Assembly: GCF_051020975.1 (NCBI RefSeq)
Contig: NW_027478166.1
Coordinates: forward strand, 13,641,501-13,705,500
Direction: 5' to 3'
Source of the DNA: Osmia lignaria lignaria
Taxonomy: Eukaryota > Arthropoda > Insecta > Hymenoptera > Megachilidae
Length of the DNA: 64,000 nt
Made by a program: the position numbers and the translations under genes. Positions 1 through 14,199 of the stretch are shown here, piece after piece. Position 1 is the stretch's first letter. Every line of letters starts with the position of its first letter. The notes beneath the pieces are model-generated. The model did no database searches and had not been told where the DNA came from. It saw only the letters and a program-made list of their open reading frames with translations.

Positions 1-3000
1 GAACAACAAGAAGAAGAAATATCTCGAAATATGTCCGTCAGGCCCCTTCCCTTGAGATAAATCTGCAAATATCTCGGAAACGAAGCGGAGTATGGCAAAA
101 TGTTAAGATACCTTTTTTGTAGAGAATTAAGTTTCCTACTTTTTATGTTCTATGATATTTTTTGGTCAGATGCGTAGTTCTCGAGATATATCAAGATATT
201 TAAAAGTTCCGAAGCCGCACCAACATAATAGAGATACAGAAACACCGTGGCACCTTTCTTTGAGATAACTCTGCACTATTGCGAGCTGGAAATGCCACTT
301 CCAGTTTAGCTGTGCAGAAGAAGAACAACAAGAAGGAGAAATATCTCGAAATATGTCCGTCAGGCCCCTTCCCTTGAGATAAATCTGCATATATCTCGGA
401 AACTAAGCGAGCTAAGGCAAAATGTTAAGAGACGTTTTTTGTAGAGAATTAAGTTTTCTACTTTTTATGTTCTATGATATTTTTTGATCAGATGCGTAGT
501 TCTCCAGATATATCAAGATATTTAAAAGTTCCGAAGCCGCACCAACATAATAGAGATACAGAAACACCGTGGCCCCTTTCTTTCAGATAACTCTGCACTA
601 TTTCGAGCTGGAAATGCCACTTCCAGTTTAGCTGTGCAAAAGAAGAACAACAAGAAGAAATATCTCGAAATATGTCCGTCGGGCCCCTTCCCTTGAGATA
701 AATCTGCATATATCTCGGAAACGAAGCGAGCTATGGCAAAATGTTAAGAGACCTTTTTTGTAGAGAATGAAGTTTTCTACTTTTTATGTTCTATGATATT
801 TTTTGATCAGAAGCGTAGTTTTCGAGATATATCGAGATATTTAAAAGTTCCGAAGCCGCACCAACATAATAGAGATACAGAAACACCGTGGCCCCTTTCT
901 TTGAGATAACTCTGCACTAGTGCGAGCCGCAAATGCCACATCCAGCTTAGCTGTGCAGAAGAAGAACAACAAGAAGAAGAAATATCTCGAAATATGTCCG
1001 TCAGGCCCCTTCCCTTGAGATAAATCTGCAAATATCTCGGAAACGAAGCGGAGTATGGCAAAATGTTAACATACCTTTTTTGTAGAGAATTAAGTTTCCT
1101 ACTTTTTATGTTCTATGATATTTTTTGATCAGATGCGTAGTTCTCGAGATATTTCAAGATATTTAAAAGTTCCGAAGCCGCACCAACATAATAGAGGTAC
1201 AGAAACACCGTGGCCCCTTTCTTTGAGATAACTCTGCACTATTGCGAGCTGCAAATGCCACTTCCAGCTTAGCTGCGCAGAAGAAGAACAACAAGAAGAA
1301 GAAATATCTCGAAACATGTCCGTCAGGCCCCTTCCCTTGAGCTAAATCTGCATATATCTCGGAAACGAAGCGAGCTATGGCAAAATGTTAAGAGACCTTT
1401 TTTGTAGAGAATTAAGTTTTCTACTTTTTATGTTCTATGATATTTTCTGATCAGATGCGTAGTTCTCGAGATATATCAAGATATTTAAAAGTTAAGAAGC
1501 CGCACCAACATAATAGAGATACAGAAACACCGTGGCCCCTTTCTTTGAGATAACTCTGCGCTATTGCGAGCTGGAAACGCCACTTCCAGTTTAGCTGTGC
1601 AGAAGAAGAACAACAAGAAGAAGAAATATCTCGAAATATGTCCGTCAGGCCCCTTCCCTTGAGATAAATCTGCAAATATCTCGGAAACGAAGCGAGCTAT
1701 GGCAAAATGTTAAGAGACTTTATTTGTAGAGAATTAAGTTTCCTACTTTTTATGTTCTATGATATTTTTTGATCAGATGCGTAGTTCTCGAGATACATCA
1801 AGATATTTAAAAGTTCCGAAGCCGCACCAACATAATAGCGATACAGAAACACCGTGGCCCCTTTCTTTGAGATAACTCTGCACTATTGCGAGGTGCAAAT
1901 GCCACTTCCAGCTTAGCTGTGCAGAAGAAGAACAACAAGAAGAAGAAATATCTCGAAATATGTCCGTCAGGCCCCTTCCCTTGAGATAAATCTGCAAATA
2001 TCTCGGAAACAAAGCGAGCTATGGCAAAATGTTAAGAGACCTTATTTGTAGAGAATTAAGTTTTCTACTTTTTATGTTCTATGATATTTTTTGATCAGAT
2101 GCGTAGTTCTCGAGATATATCAAGATATTTAACAGTTCCGAAGCTGCACCAACATAATAGAGATACAGAAACACCGTGGCCCCTTTCTTTGAGATAACTC
2201 TGCACTATTGCGAGCTGGAAATGCCACTCCCAGTTTAGCTGTGCAGAAGAAGAACAACAAGAAGAAGAAATATCTCGAAATATGTCCGTCAGGCCGCTTC
2301 CCTTGAGATAAATCTGGAAATATCTCGGAAACGAAACGAGCTATGGCAAAATGTTAAGAGACCTTTTTTGTAGAGAATTATGTTTCCTACAATTTATGTT
2401 CTATGATATTTTTTGATCAGAAGCGTAGTTTTCGAGATATATCGAGATATTTAAAAGTTCCGAAGCCGCACCAACATAATAGAGATACAGAAACACCGTG
2501 GCCCCTTTCTTTGAGATAACTGTGCACTATTGCGAGCTGCGAATGCCACTTCCAGCTTAGCTGTGCAGAAGAAGAACAACAAGAAGAAGAAGTGTCTCGA
2601 AATATGTCCGTCAGGCCCCTTCCCTTGAGATATATCTGCAAATATCTCGGAAACGAAGCGAGCTATGGCAAAATGTTAAGAGACCTTTTTTGTAGAGAAT
2701 TATGTTTCCTACGAGTTATGTTCTATGATATTTTTTGATCAGAAACGTAGTTTTCGAGATATATCGAGATATTTAAAAGTTCCGAAGCCGCACCAACATA
2801 ATAGAGATACAGAAACACCGTGGCCCCTTTCTTTGAGATATCTCTGCACTATTGCGAGCTGCAAATGCCACTTCCAGCTTAGCTGCGCAGAAGAAGAACA
2901 ACAAGAAGAAGAAATATCTCGAAATATGTCCGGCAGGCCCCTTCCCTTGAGATAAATCTGCATATATCTCGGAAACGAAGCGAGCTATGGCAAAATGTTA

Positions 3001-3869
3001 AGAGACCTTTTTTGTAGAGAATTAAGTTTTCTACTTTTTATGTTCTATGATATTTTTTGATCAGAAGCGTAGTTTTCGAGATATATCGAGATATTTAAAA
3101 GTTCCGAAGCCGCACCAACATAATAGAGATACAGAAACACCGTGGCCCCTTTCTTTGAGATAACTCTGCACTATTGCGAGCTGCGAATGCCACTTCCAGC
3201 TTAGCTGTGCAGAAGAAGAACAACAAGAAGAAGAAGTGTCTCGAAATATGTCCGTCAGGCCCCTTCCCTTGAGATAAATCTGCAAATATCTCGAAAACGA
3301 AGCGAGCTATGGCAAAATGTTAGGAGACTTTATTCGTAGAGAATTAAGTTTCCTACTTTTTATGTTCTATGATATTTTTTGATCAGATGCGTAGTTCTCG
3401 AGATATATCAAGATATTTAAAAGTTCCGAAGCCGCACCAACATAATAGCGATACAGAAACACCGTGGCCCCTTTCTTTGAGATAACTCTGCACTATTGCG
3501 AGGTGCAAATGCCACTTCCAGCTTAGCTGTGCAGAAGAAGAACAACAAGAAGAAGAAATATCTCGAAATATGTCCGTCAGGCCCCTTCCCTTGAGATAAA
3601 TCTGCAAATATCTCGGAAACGAAGCGAGCTATGGCAAAATGTTAAGAGACCTTATTTGTAGAGAATCAAGTTTTCTACTTTTTATGTTCTATGATATTTT
3701 TTGTTCAGATGCGTAGTTCTCGAGATATATCAAGATATTTAACAGTTCCGAAGCTGCACCAACATAATAGAGGTACAGAAACACCGTGGCCTCTTTCTTT
3801 GAGATAACTCTGCACTATTGCGAGCTGCAAATGCCACTTCCAGCTTAGCTGTGCAGAAGAAGAACAACA

Positions 3870-6800
3870 AGAAGAAGAAATATCTCGAAATATGTCCGTC
3901 AGGCCCCTTCCCTTGAGATAAATCTGGAAATATCTCGGAAACGAAACGAGCTATGGCAAAATGTTAAGAGACCTTTTTTGTAGAGAATTATGTTTCCTAC
4001 AATTCATGTTCTATGATATTTTTTGATCAGAAGCGTAGTTTTCGAGATATATCGAGATATTTAAAAGTTCCGAAGCCGCACCAACATAATAGAGATACAG
4101 AAACACCGTGGCCCCTTTCTTTGAGATAACTGTGCACTATTGCGAGCTGCAAATGCCACTTCCAGCTTAGCTGTGCAGAAGAAGAACAACAAGAAGAATA
4201 AGTGTCTCGAAATATGTCCGTCAGGCCCCTTCCCTTGAGATAAATCTGCAAATATCTCGGAAACAAAGCGAGCTATGGCAAAATGTTAAGAGACCTTATT
4301 TGTAGAGAATTAAGTTTTCTACATTTTATGTTCTATGATATTTTTTGTTCAGATGCGTAGTTCTCGAGATATATCAAGATATTTAACAGTTCCGAAGCTG
4401 CACCAACATAATAGAGGTACAGAAACACCGTGGCCTCTTTCTTTGAGATAACTCTGCACTATTGCGAGCTGCAAATGCCACTTCCAGCTTAGCTGTGCAG
4501 AAGAAGAACAACAAGAAGAAGAAATATCTCGAAATATGTCCGTCAGGCCCCTTCCCTTGAGATAAATCTGCATATATCTCGGAAACGAAGCGAGCTATGG
4601 CAAAATGTTAAGAGCCCTTTTTTGTAGAGAATTAAGTTTCCTACTTTTTATGTCCTATGATATTTTTTGATCAGATGCGTAGTTCTCGAGATATATGAAG
4701 ATATTTAAAAGTTCCGAAGACGCACCACCATAATAGAGGTACAGAAACACCGTGGCCCCTTTCTTTGAGATAACTCTGCGCTATTGCTAGCTGGAAACGC
4801 CACTTCCAGCTTAGCTGTGCAGAAGAAGAACAACAAGAAGAAGAAATATCTCGAAATATGTCCGTCAGGCCCCTTCCCTTGAGATAAATCTGCAAATATC
4901 TCGGAAACGAAGCGAGCTATGGCAAAATTGCAAGAGACTTTATTTGTAGAGAATTAAGTTTCCTACCTTTTATGTTCTATGATATTTTTTGATCAGATGC
5001 GTAGTTTTCGAGATATATCGAGATATTTAAAAGTTCCGAAGCCGCACCAACATAATAGAGATACAGAAACACCGTGGCCCCTTTCTTTGAGATAACTCTG
5101 CACTATTGCGAGCTGCAAATGCCACTTCCAGCTTAGCTGTGAAGAAGAAGAACAACATGAAGAAGAAATATCTCGGAATATGTGCGTCAGGCCCCTTCCC
5201 TTGAGCTAAAGCTGCAAATATCTCGGAAACGAAGCGAGCTATGGCAAAACGTTAAGAAACCTTTTTTGTAGAGAATTATATTTCCTACAATTTATGTTCT
5301 ATGATATTTTTTGATCAGGAGCGTAGTTTTCGAGATATATCGAGATATTTAAAAGTTCCGAAGCCGCACCAACATAATAGAGATACAGAAACACCGTGGC
5401 CCCTTTCTTTGGGATAACTCTGCACTATTGCGAGCTGCAAATGCCACTTCCAGCTTAGCTGTGCAGAATAAGAACAACAAGAAGAAGAAATATCTCGAAA
5501 TATGTCCGTCAGGCCCGTTCCCTTGAGATATATCTGCAAATTATCTCGGAAACGAAGCGAGCTATGGCAAAATGTTAAGAGACCTTTTTTGTAGAGAATT
5601 ATGTTTCCTACAATTTATGTTCTATGATATTTTTTGATCAGAATCGTAGTTTTCGAGATATATCGAGATATTTAAAAGTTCCGAAGCCGCACCAACATAA
5701 TAGAGATACAGAAACACCGTGGCCCCTTTCTTTGAGATAACTCTGCACTAGTGCGAGCCGCAAATGCCACTTCCAGCTTAGCTGTGCAGAAGAAGAACAA
5801 CAAGAAGAAGAAATATCTCGAAATATGTCCGTCAGGCCGCTTCCCTTGAGATAAATCTGCAAATATCTCGGAAACGAAGCGAGCTATGGCAAAATGTTAA
5901 GAGACTTTATTTGTAGAGAATTAAGTTTCCTACTTTTTATGTTCTATGATATTTTTTGATCAGATGCGTAGTTCTCGAGATATATCAAGATATTTAAAAG
6001 TTCCGAAGCCGCACCAACATAATAGAGATACAGAAACACCGTGGCCCCTTTCTTTGAGATAACTCTGCACTATTGCGAGCTGGAAATGCCACTTCCAGTT
6101 TAGCTGTGCAGAAGAAGAACAACAAGAAGAAGAAATATCTCGAAATATGTCCGTCAGGCCCCTTCCCTTGAGATAAATCTGCAAATATCTCGGAAACGAA
6201 GCGAGCTATGGCAAAATGTCAAGAGACCATTTTTGTAGAGAATTAAGTTTCCTACTTTTTATGTTCTATGATATTTTTTGATCAGATGCGTAGTTCTCGA
6301 GATATATCAAGATATTTAAAAGTTCCGAAGCCGCACCAACATAATAGAGATACAGAAACACCGTGGCCCCTTTCTTTGAGATAACTCTGCACTATTGCGA
6401 GCTGCAAATGCCACTTCCAGCTTAGCTGTGCAGAAGAAGAACAACAAGAAGAAGAAATATCTCGAAATATGTCCGTCAGGCCCCTTCCCTTGAGATAAAT
6501 CTGCAAATATCTCGGAAACGAAGCGAGCTATGGCAAAATGTTAAGAGACGTTTTTTGTAGAGAATTATGTTTCCTACAATTTATGTTCTATGATATTTTT
6601 TGATCAGAAGCGTAGTTTTCGAGATATATCGAGATATTTAAAAGTTCCGAAGCCGCACCAACATAATAGAGATACAGAAACACAGTGGCCCCTTTTTTTG
6701 AGATAACTGTGCACTATTGCGAGCTGCAAATGCCACTTCCAGCTTAGCTGTGCAGAAGAAGAACAACAAGAAGAAGAAATATCTCGAAATATGTCCGTCA

Positions 6801-8112
6801 GGCCCGTTCCCTTGAGATATATCTGCAAATTATCTCGGAAACGAAGCGAGCTATGGCAAAATGTTAAGAGACCTTTTTTGTAGAGAATTATGTTTGCTAC
6901 AATTTATGTTCTATGATATTTTTTGATCAGAATCGTAGTTTTCGAGATATATCGAGATATTTAAAAGTTCCGAAGCCGCACCAACATAATAGAGATACAG
7001 AAACACCGTGGCCCCTTTCTTTGAGATAACTCTGCACTAGTGCGAGCCGCAAATGCCACTTCCAGCTTAGCTGTGCAGAAGAAGAACAACAAGAAGAAGA
7101 AATATCTCGAAATATGTCCGTCAGGCCCCTTCCCTTGAGATAAATCTGGAAATATCTCGGAAACGAAACGAGCTATGGCAAAATGTTAAGAGACCTTTTT
7201 TGTAGAGAATTATGTTTCCTACAATTCATGTTCTATGATATTTTTTGATCAGAAGCGTAGTTTTCGAGATATATCGAGATATTTAAAAGTTCCGAAGCCG
7301 CACCAACATAATAGAGATACAGAAACACCGTGGCCCCTTTCTTTGAGATAACTGTGCACTATTGCGAGCTGCAAATGCCACTTCCAGCTTAGCTGTGCAG
7401 AAGAAGAACAACAAGAAGAATAAGTGTCTCGAAATATGTCCGTCAGGCCCCTTCCCTTGAGATAAATCTGCAAATATCTCGGAAACAAAGCGAGCTATGG
7501 CAAAATGTTAAGAGACCTTATTTGTAGAGAATTAAGTTTTCTACATTTTATGTTCTATGATATTTTTTGTTCAGATGCGTAGTTCTCGAGATATATCAAG
7601 ATATTTAACAGTTCCGAAGCTGCACCAACATAATAGAGGTACAGAAACACCGTGGCCTCTTTCTTTGAGATAACTCTGCACTATTGCGAGCTGCAAATGC
7701 CACTTCCAGCTTAGCTGTGCAGAAGAAGAACAACAAGAAGAAGAAATATCTCGAAATATGTCCGTCAGGCCCCTTCCCTTGAGATAAATCTGCATATATC
7801 TCGGAAACGAAGCGAGCTATGGCAAAATGTTAAGAGCCCTTTTTTGTAGAGAATTAAGTTTCCTACTTTTTATGTCCTATGATATTTTTTGATCAGATGC
7901 GTAGTTCTCGAGATATATGAAGATATTTAAAAGTTCCGAAGACGCACCACCATAATAGAGGTACAGAAACACCGTGGCCCCTTTCTTTGAGATAACTCTG
8001 CGCTATTGCTAGCTGGAAACGCCACTTCCAGCTTAGCTGTGCAGAAGAAGAACAACAAGAAGAAGAAATATCTCGAAATATGTCCGTCAGGCCGCTTCCC
8101 TTGAGATAAATC
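3870..8112. repeat. Ten-monomer-spaced duplication (about 3870-4890 and 7092-8112)
   Basis: Three successive monomers anchored at 4027, 4349 and 4671 reappear at 7249, 7571 and 7893, an offset of 3222 bp. Shared rare markers include ACAATTCATG before the first anchor, GAAGAATAAGTGTCTCG in the GAA tract, TTTTGTTCAGATGCG, AGAGCCC before the T run, GACGCACCACC and GCTAGCTGGAAACG. The offset is 10 x 322 + 2. The two extra bases are the single T insertions at about 5541 and 6830 (TGCAAATTATCTC), which themselves mark a 1289-bp-spaced copy pair. The sequence between the copies is not a full second repeat, so the HOR is eroded. Confidence 0.8.
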
Positions 8113-8536
8113 TGCAAATATCTCGGAAACGAAGCGAGCTATGGCAAAATGTTAAGAGACTTTATTTGTAGAGAATTAAGTTTCCTACTTTTTATGTTCT
8201 ATGATATTTTTTGATCAGATGCGTAGTTCTCGAGATATATCAAGATATTTAAAAGTTCCGAAGCCGCACCAACATAATAGAGATACAGAAACACCGTGGC
8301 CCCTTTCTTTGAGATAACTCTGCACTATTGCGAGCTGTAAATGCCATTTCCAGCTTAGCTGTGCAGAAGAAGAACAACAAGAAGAAGAGATATCTCGAAA
8401 TATGTCCGTCAGGCCCCTTCCCTTGAGTTAAATCTGCAAATATCTCGGAAACGAAGCGAGCTATGGCAAAATGTTAAGAGACCTTATTTGTAGAGAATTG
8501 AGTTTCCTACTTTTTATGTTGTATGATATTTTTTGA

Positions 8537-10400
8537 TCAGATGCGTAGTTCTCGAGATATATCAAGATATTTAAAAGCTCCGAAGCCGCACCAACATAAT
8601 AGAGATACAGAAACACCGTGGCCCCTTTCTTTGAGATAACCCTGCACTATTGCAAGCTGTAAATGCCACTTCCAGCTTAGCTGTGCAGAAGAAGAACAAC
8701 AAGAAGAAGAAATATCTCGAAATATGTCCGTCAGGCCCGTTCCTTTGAGCTGAATCTGCAAATATCTCGGAAACGAAGCGAGCTATGGCAAAATGTTAAG
8801 AGACGTTTTTTGTAGAGAATTATGTTTCCTACAATTTATGTTCTATGATATTTTTTGATCAGAAGCGTAGTTTTCGAGATATATCGAGATATTTATCAGT
8901 TCCGAAGCCGCACCAACATAATAGAGATACAGAAACACCGTGGCCCCTTTTTTTGAGATAACTGTGCACTATTGCGAGCTGGAAATGCCACTTCCAGTTT
9001 AGGTGTGCAGAAGAAGAACAACAAGAAGAAGAAATATCTCGAAATATGTCCGTCAGGCCCCTTCCCTTGAGATAAATCTGCAAATATCTCGGAAACGAAG
9101 CAGGCTATGGCAAAATGTTAAGAGACCTTATTTGTAGAGAATTGAGTTTCCTACTTTTTATGTTCTATGATATTTTTTGATCAGATGCGTAGTTCTCGAG
9201 ATATATCAAGATATTTAAAAGCTCCGAAGCCGCACCAACATAATAGAGATACAGAAACACCGTGGCCCCTTTCTTTGAGATAACCCTGCACTATTGCAAG
9301 CTGTAAATGCCACTTCCAGCTTAGCTGTGCAGAAGAAGAACAACAAGAAGAAGAAGTATCTCGAAATATGTCCGTCAGGCCCGTTCCTTTGAGCTGAATC
9401 TGCAAATATCTCGGAAACGAAGCGAGCTATGGCAAAATGTTAAGAGACGTTTTTTGTAGAGAATTATGTTTCCTACAATTTATGTTCTATGATATTTTTT
9501 GATCAGAAGCGTAGTTTTCGAGATATATCGAGATATTTAAAAGTTCCGAAGCCGCACCAACATAATAGAGATACAGCAACACCGTGGCCCCTTTCTTTGA
9601 GATAACCCTGCACTAGTGCGAGCCGCAAATGCCACTTCCAGCTTAGCTGTGCAGAAGAAGAACAACAAGAAGAAGAGATATCTCGAAATATGTCCGTCAG
9701 GCCCCTTCCCTTGAGATAAATCTGCAAATATCTCGGAAACGAAGCGAGCTATGGCAAAATGTTAAGAGACCTTATTTGTAGAGAATTGAGTTTCCTACTT
9801 TTTATGTTCTATGATATTTTTTGATCAGATGCGTAGTTCTCGAGATATATCAAGATATTTAAAAGCTCCGAAGCCGCACCAACATAATAGAGATACAGAA
9901 ACACCGTGGCCCCTTTCTTTGAGATAACCCTGCACTATTGCAAGCTGTAAATGCCACTTCCAGCTTAGCTGTGCAGAAGAAGAACAACAAGAAGAAGAAA
10001 TATCTCGAAATATGTCCGTCAGGCCCGTTCCTTTGAGCTGAATCTGCAAATATCTCGGAAACGAAGCGAGCTATGGCAAAATGTTAAGAGACGTTTTTTG
10101 TAGAGAATTATGTTTCCTACAATTTATGTTCTATGATATTTTTTGATCAGAAGCGTAGTTTTCGAGATATATCGAGATATTTATCAGTTCCGAAGCCGCA
10201 CCAACATAATAGAGATACAGAAACACCGTGGCCCCTTTTTTTGAGATAACTGTGCACTATTGCGAGCTGGAAATGCCACTTCCAGTTTAGGTGTGCAGAA
10301 GAAGAACAACAAGAAGAAGAAATATCTCGAAATATGTCCGTCAGGCCCCTTCCCTTGAGATAAATCTGCAAATATCTCGGAAACGAAGCGAGCTATGGCA
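8537..10400. repeat. Local dimer/tetramer HOR (644- and 1288-bp spacing)
   Basis: The monomers anchored at 8537, 9181 and 9825 are nearly the same (AAAAGCTCCGAAG, ATAACCCTGCAC, TTGCAAGCTGTAAATG, CCGTTCCTTTGAGCTG). They alternate with monomers anchored at 8859, 9503 and 10147, of which 8859 and 10147 match closely (TTATCAGTTCC, TTTTTTTGAGATAACTG, GTTTAGGTGTGC). 9503 is of another type. The pattern is a dimer with a 4-monomer super-period. One further difference is AAGAAGTATC in the 9181 copy in place of AAGAAATATC. Confidence 0.82.
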
Positions 10401-10468
10401 AAATGTTAAGAGACCTTTTTTGTAGAGAATTAGGTTTTCTACTTTTTATGTTCTATGATATTCTTTGA

Positions 10469-10676
10469 TCAGATGCGTAGTTCTCGAGATATATCAAGAT
10501 ATTTAAAAGTTCCGAAGCCGCGCCAACATAATAGAGATACAGAAACATCGTGGCCCCTTTCTTTGAGATAAATCTGCAAATATCTCGGAAACGAAGCGAG
10601 CTATGGCAAAATGTTAAGAGACCTTTTTTGTAGAGAATTAAGTTTCCTACTTTTTATGTTCTATGATATTTTTTGA
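10469..10676. repeat. Truncated 208-bp monomer (1)
   Basis: Anchor-to-anchor distance is 208 instead of 322 bp. CTTTCTTTGAGATAA runs directly into ATCTGCAAATATCTC near 10561-10580, so the 114 bp holding the dyad, GAA tract and first ATATCTCG box are missing. It is preceded by the marker bases TTAGGTTTTCTAC and GATATTCTTTG. Confidence 0.92.
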
Positions 10677-10998
10677 TCAGATGCGTAGTTCTCGAGATAT
10701 ATCAAGATATTTAAAAGTTCCGAAGCCGCACCAACATAATAGAGATACAGAAACACCGTGGCCCCTTTCTTTGAGATAACTCTGCACTAGTGCGAGCCGC
10801 AAATGCCACTTCCAGCTTAGCTGTGCAGAAGAAGAACAACAAGAAGAAGAAATATCTCGAAATATGTCCGTCAGGCCCCTTCCCTTGAGATAAATCTGCA
10901 AATATCTCGGAAACGAAGCGAGCTATGGCAAAATGTTAAGAGACCTTTTTTGTAGAGAATTAGGTTTTCTACTTTTTATGTTCTATGATATTCTTTGA

Positions 10999-11206
10999 TC
11001 AGATGCGTAGTTCTCGAGATATATCAAGATATTTAAAAGTTCCGAAGCCGCACCAACATAATAGAGATACAGAAACATCGTGGCCCCTTTCTTTGAGATA
11101 AATCTGCAAATATCTCGGAAACGAAGCGAGCTATGGCAAAATGTTAAGAGACGTTTTTTGTAGAGAATTATGTTTCCTACAATTTATGTTCTATGATATT
11201 TTTTGA
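10999..11206. repeat. Truncated 208-bp monomer (2)
   Basis: It has the same 114-bp deletion, with the junction near 11091-11110, and the same marker bases upstream (TTAGGTTTTCTAC, GATATTCTTTG). Together with the full-length monomer at 10677 and truncated unit 1 it forms a 530-bp composite dimer (322 + 208) seen 1.5 to 2 times here. Like unit 1 it carries ACATCGTGG instead of ACACCGTGG. Confidence 0.92.
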
Positions 11207-13138
11207 TCAGAAGCGTAGTTTTCGAGATATATCGAGATATTTAAAAGTTCCGAAGCAGCACCAACATAATAGAGATACAGAAACACCGTGGCCCCTTTCT
11301 TTGAGATAACTCTGCACTAGTGCGAGCCGCAAATGCCACTTCCAGCTTAGCTGTGCAGAAGAAGAACAACAAGAAGAAGAAATATCTCGAAATATGTCCG
11401 TCAGGCCCCTTCACTTGAGATAAATCTGCAAATATCTCGGAAACGAAGCCAGCTATGGCAAAATGTTAAGAGACCTTTTTTGTAGAGAATTAAGTTTCCT
11501 ACTTTCTATGTTCTATGATATTTTTTGATCAGATGCGTAGTTCTCGAGATATATCGAGATATTTAAAAGTTTCGAAGCCGCACCAACATAATAGAGATAC
11601 AGAAACACCGTGGCCCCTTTCTTTGAGATAACTCTGCGCTATTGCGAGCTGGAAACGCCACTTCCAGTTTAGCTGTGCAGAAGAAGAACAACAAGAAGAA
11701 GAAATATCTCGAAATATGTCCGTCAGGCCCCTTCCCTCGAGATATATCTGCAAATATCTCGGAAACGAAGCGAGCTATGGCAAAATGTTAACAGACCTTT
11801 TTTGTAGAGAATTATGTTTCCTACTTTTTATGTTCTATGATATTTTTTGATCAGAAGCGTAGTTTTCGAGATATATCGAGATATTTAAAAGTTCCGAAGC
11901 CGCACCAACATAATAGAGATACAGAAACACCGTGGCCCCTTTCTTTGAGATAACTCTGCACTAGTGCGAGCTGCAAATGCCACTTCCAGCTTAGCTGTGC
12001 AGAAGAAGAACAACAAGAAGAAGAAATATCTCGAAATATGTCCGTCAGGCCCCTTCCCTTGAGATAAATCTGCATATATCTCGGAAACGAAGCGAGCTAT
12101 GGCAAAATGTTAAGAGACCTTTTTTGTACAGAATTAAGTTTTCTACTTTTTATGCTCTATGATATTTTTTGATCAGATGCGAAGTTCTCGAGATATATCA
12201 AGATATTTAAAAGTTCCGAAGCTGCACCAACATAATAGAGGTACAGAAACACCGTGGCCTCTTTCTTTGAGATAACTCTGCACTATTGCGAGCTGCAAAT
12301 GCCACTTCCAGCTTAGCTGTGCAGAAGAAGAACAACAAGAAGAAGAAATATCTCGAAATATGTCCGTCAGGCCCCTTCCCTTGAGATAAATCTGCAAATA
12401 TCTCGGAAAAGAAGCGAGCTATGGCAAAATGTTAAGAGACTTCATTTGTAGAGAATTAAGTTTCCTACTTTTTATGTTCTATGATATTTTTTGATCAGAT
12501 GCGTAGTTCTCGAGATATATCAAGATATTTAAAAGTTCCGAAGCCGCACCAACATAATAGAGATACAGAAACACCGTGGCCCCTTTCTTTGAGATAACTC
12601 TGCATTATTGCGAGCTGGAAATACCACTTCCAGTTTAGCTGTGCAGAAGAAGAACAACAAGAAGAAGAAATATCTCGAAATATGTCCGTCAGGCCCCTTC
12701 CCTTGAGATAAATCTGCAAATATCTCGGAAACGAAGCGAGCTATGGCAAAATGTTAAGAGACCTTTTTTGTAGAGAATTAGGTTTTCTACTTTTTATGTT
12801 CTATGATATTCTTTGATCAGATGCGTAGTTCTCGAGATATATCAAGATATTTAAAAGTTCCGAAGCCGCGCCAACATAATAGAGATACAGAAACATCGTG
12901 GCCCCTTTCTTTGAGATAACTCTGCACTAGTGCGAGCCGCAAATGCCACTTCCAGCTTAGCTGTGCAGAAGAAGAACAACAAGAAGAAGAAATATCTCGA
13001 AATATGTCCGTCAGGCCCCTTCCCTTGAGATAAATCTGCAAATATCTCGGAAACGAAGCGAGCTATGGCAAAATGTTAAGAGACCTTTTTTGTAGAGAAT
13101 TAGGTTTTCTACTTTTTATGTTCTATGATATTCTTTGA

Positions 13139-13346
13139 TCAGATGCGTAGTTCTCGAGATATATCAAGAGATTTAAAAGTTCCGAAGCCGCACCAACATA
13201 ATAGAGATACAGAAACACCGTGGCCCCTTTCTTTGAGATAAATCTGCAAATATCACGGAAACGAAGCGAGCTATGGCAAAATGTTAAGAGACCTTTTTTG
13301 TAGAGAATTAAGTTTCCTACTTTTTATGTTCTACGATATTTTTTGA
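13139..13346. repeat. Truncated 208-bp monomer (3), in HOR copy 1
   Basis: It has the same deletion, with the junction near 13231-13250. Private markers are CAAGAGATTTAAAAG and ATATCACGG, both shared with unit 5 exactly 2349 bp downstream. It is part of the first copy of the 8-mer HOR. Confidence 0.92.
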
Positions 13347-13991
13347 TCAGATGCGTAGTTCTCGAGATATATCAAGATATTTAAAAGTTCCGAAGCCGCA
13401 CCAACATAATAGAGATACAGAAACACCGTGGCCTCATTCTTTGAGATAACTCTGCACTATTGCAAGCTGTAAATGCCACTTCCAGCTTAGCTGTGCAGAA
13501 GAAGAACAACAAGAAGAAGAAATATCTCGAAATATGTCCGTCAGGCCCGTTCCTTTGAGCTGAATCTGCAAATATCTCGGAAACGAAGCGAGCTATGGCA
13601 AAATGTTAAGAGACCTTTTTTGTAGAGAATTAAGTTTCCTACTTTTTATGTTCTATGACATTTTTTGATCCGATGCGTAGTTCTCGAGATATATCAAGAT
13701 ATTTAAAAGTTCCGAAGCCGCACCAACATAAGAGAGATACAGAAACACCGTGGCCCCTTTCTTTGAGATAACTCTGCACTATTGCGAGGTGCAAATGCCA
13801 CTTCCAGCTTAGCTGTGCAGAAGAAGAACAACAAGAAGAAGAAATATCTCGAAATATGTCCGTCAGGCCCCTTCCCTTGAGATAAATCTACAAATATCTC
13901 GGAAACGAAGCGAGCTATGGCAAAATGTTAAGAGACCTTTTTTGTAGAGAATTAGGTTTTTCTACTTTTTATGTTCTATGATATTCTTTGA

Positions 13992-14199
13992 TCAGATGCG
14001 TAGTTCTCGAGATATATCAAGATATTTAAAAGTTCCGAAGCCGCACCAACATAATAGAGATACAGAAACACCGTGGCCCCTTTCTTTGAGATAAATCTGC
14101 AAATATCTCGGAAACGAAGCGAGCTATGGCAAAATGTTAAGAGACCTTTTTTGTAGAGAATTGAGTTTCCTACTTTTTATGTTCTATGATATTTTTTGA
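13992..14199. repeat. Truncated 208-bp monomer (4), in HOR copy 1
   Basis: It has the same deletion, with the junction near 14084-14102. The upstream marker has one more T (TTAGGTTTTTCTAC), a one-base insertion shared with units 6 and 7. Confidence 0.92.

Noticed and set aside
10469..11206. Short monomers as insertion sites of a mobile element or as assembly gaps
   Set aside because: The junction is clean, always at the same internal direct repeat, shared by seven units with shared flanking markers, and nothing is inserted.
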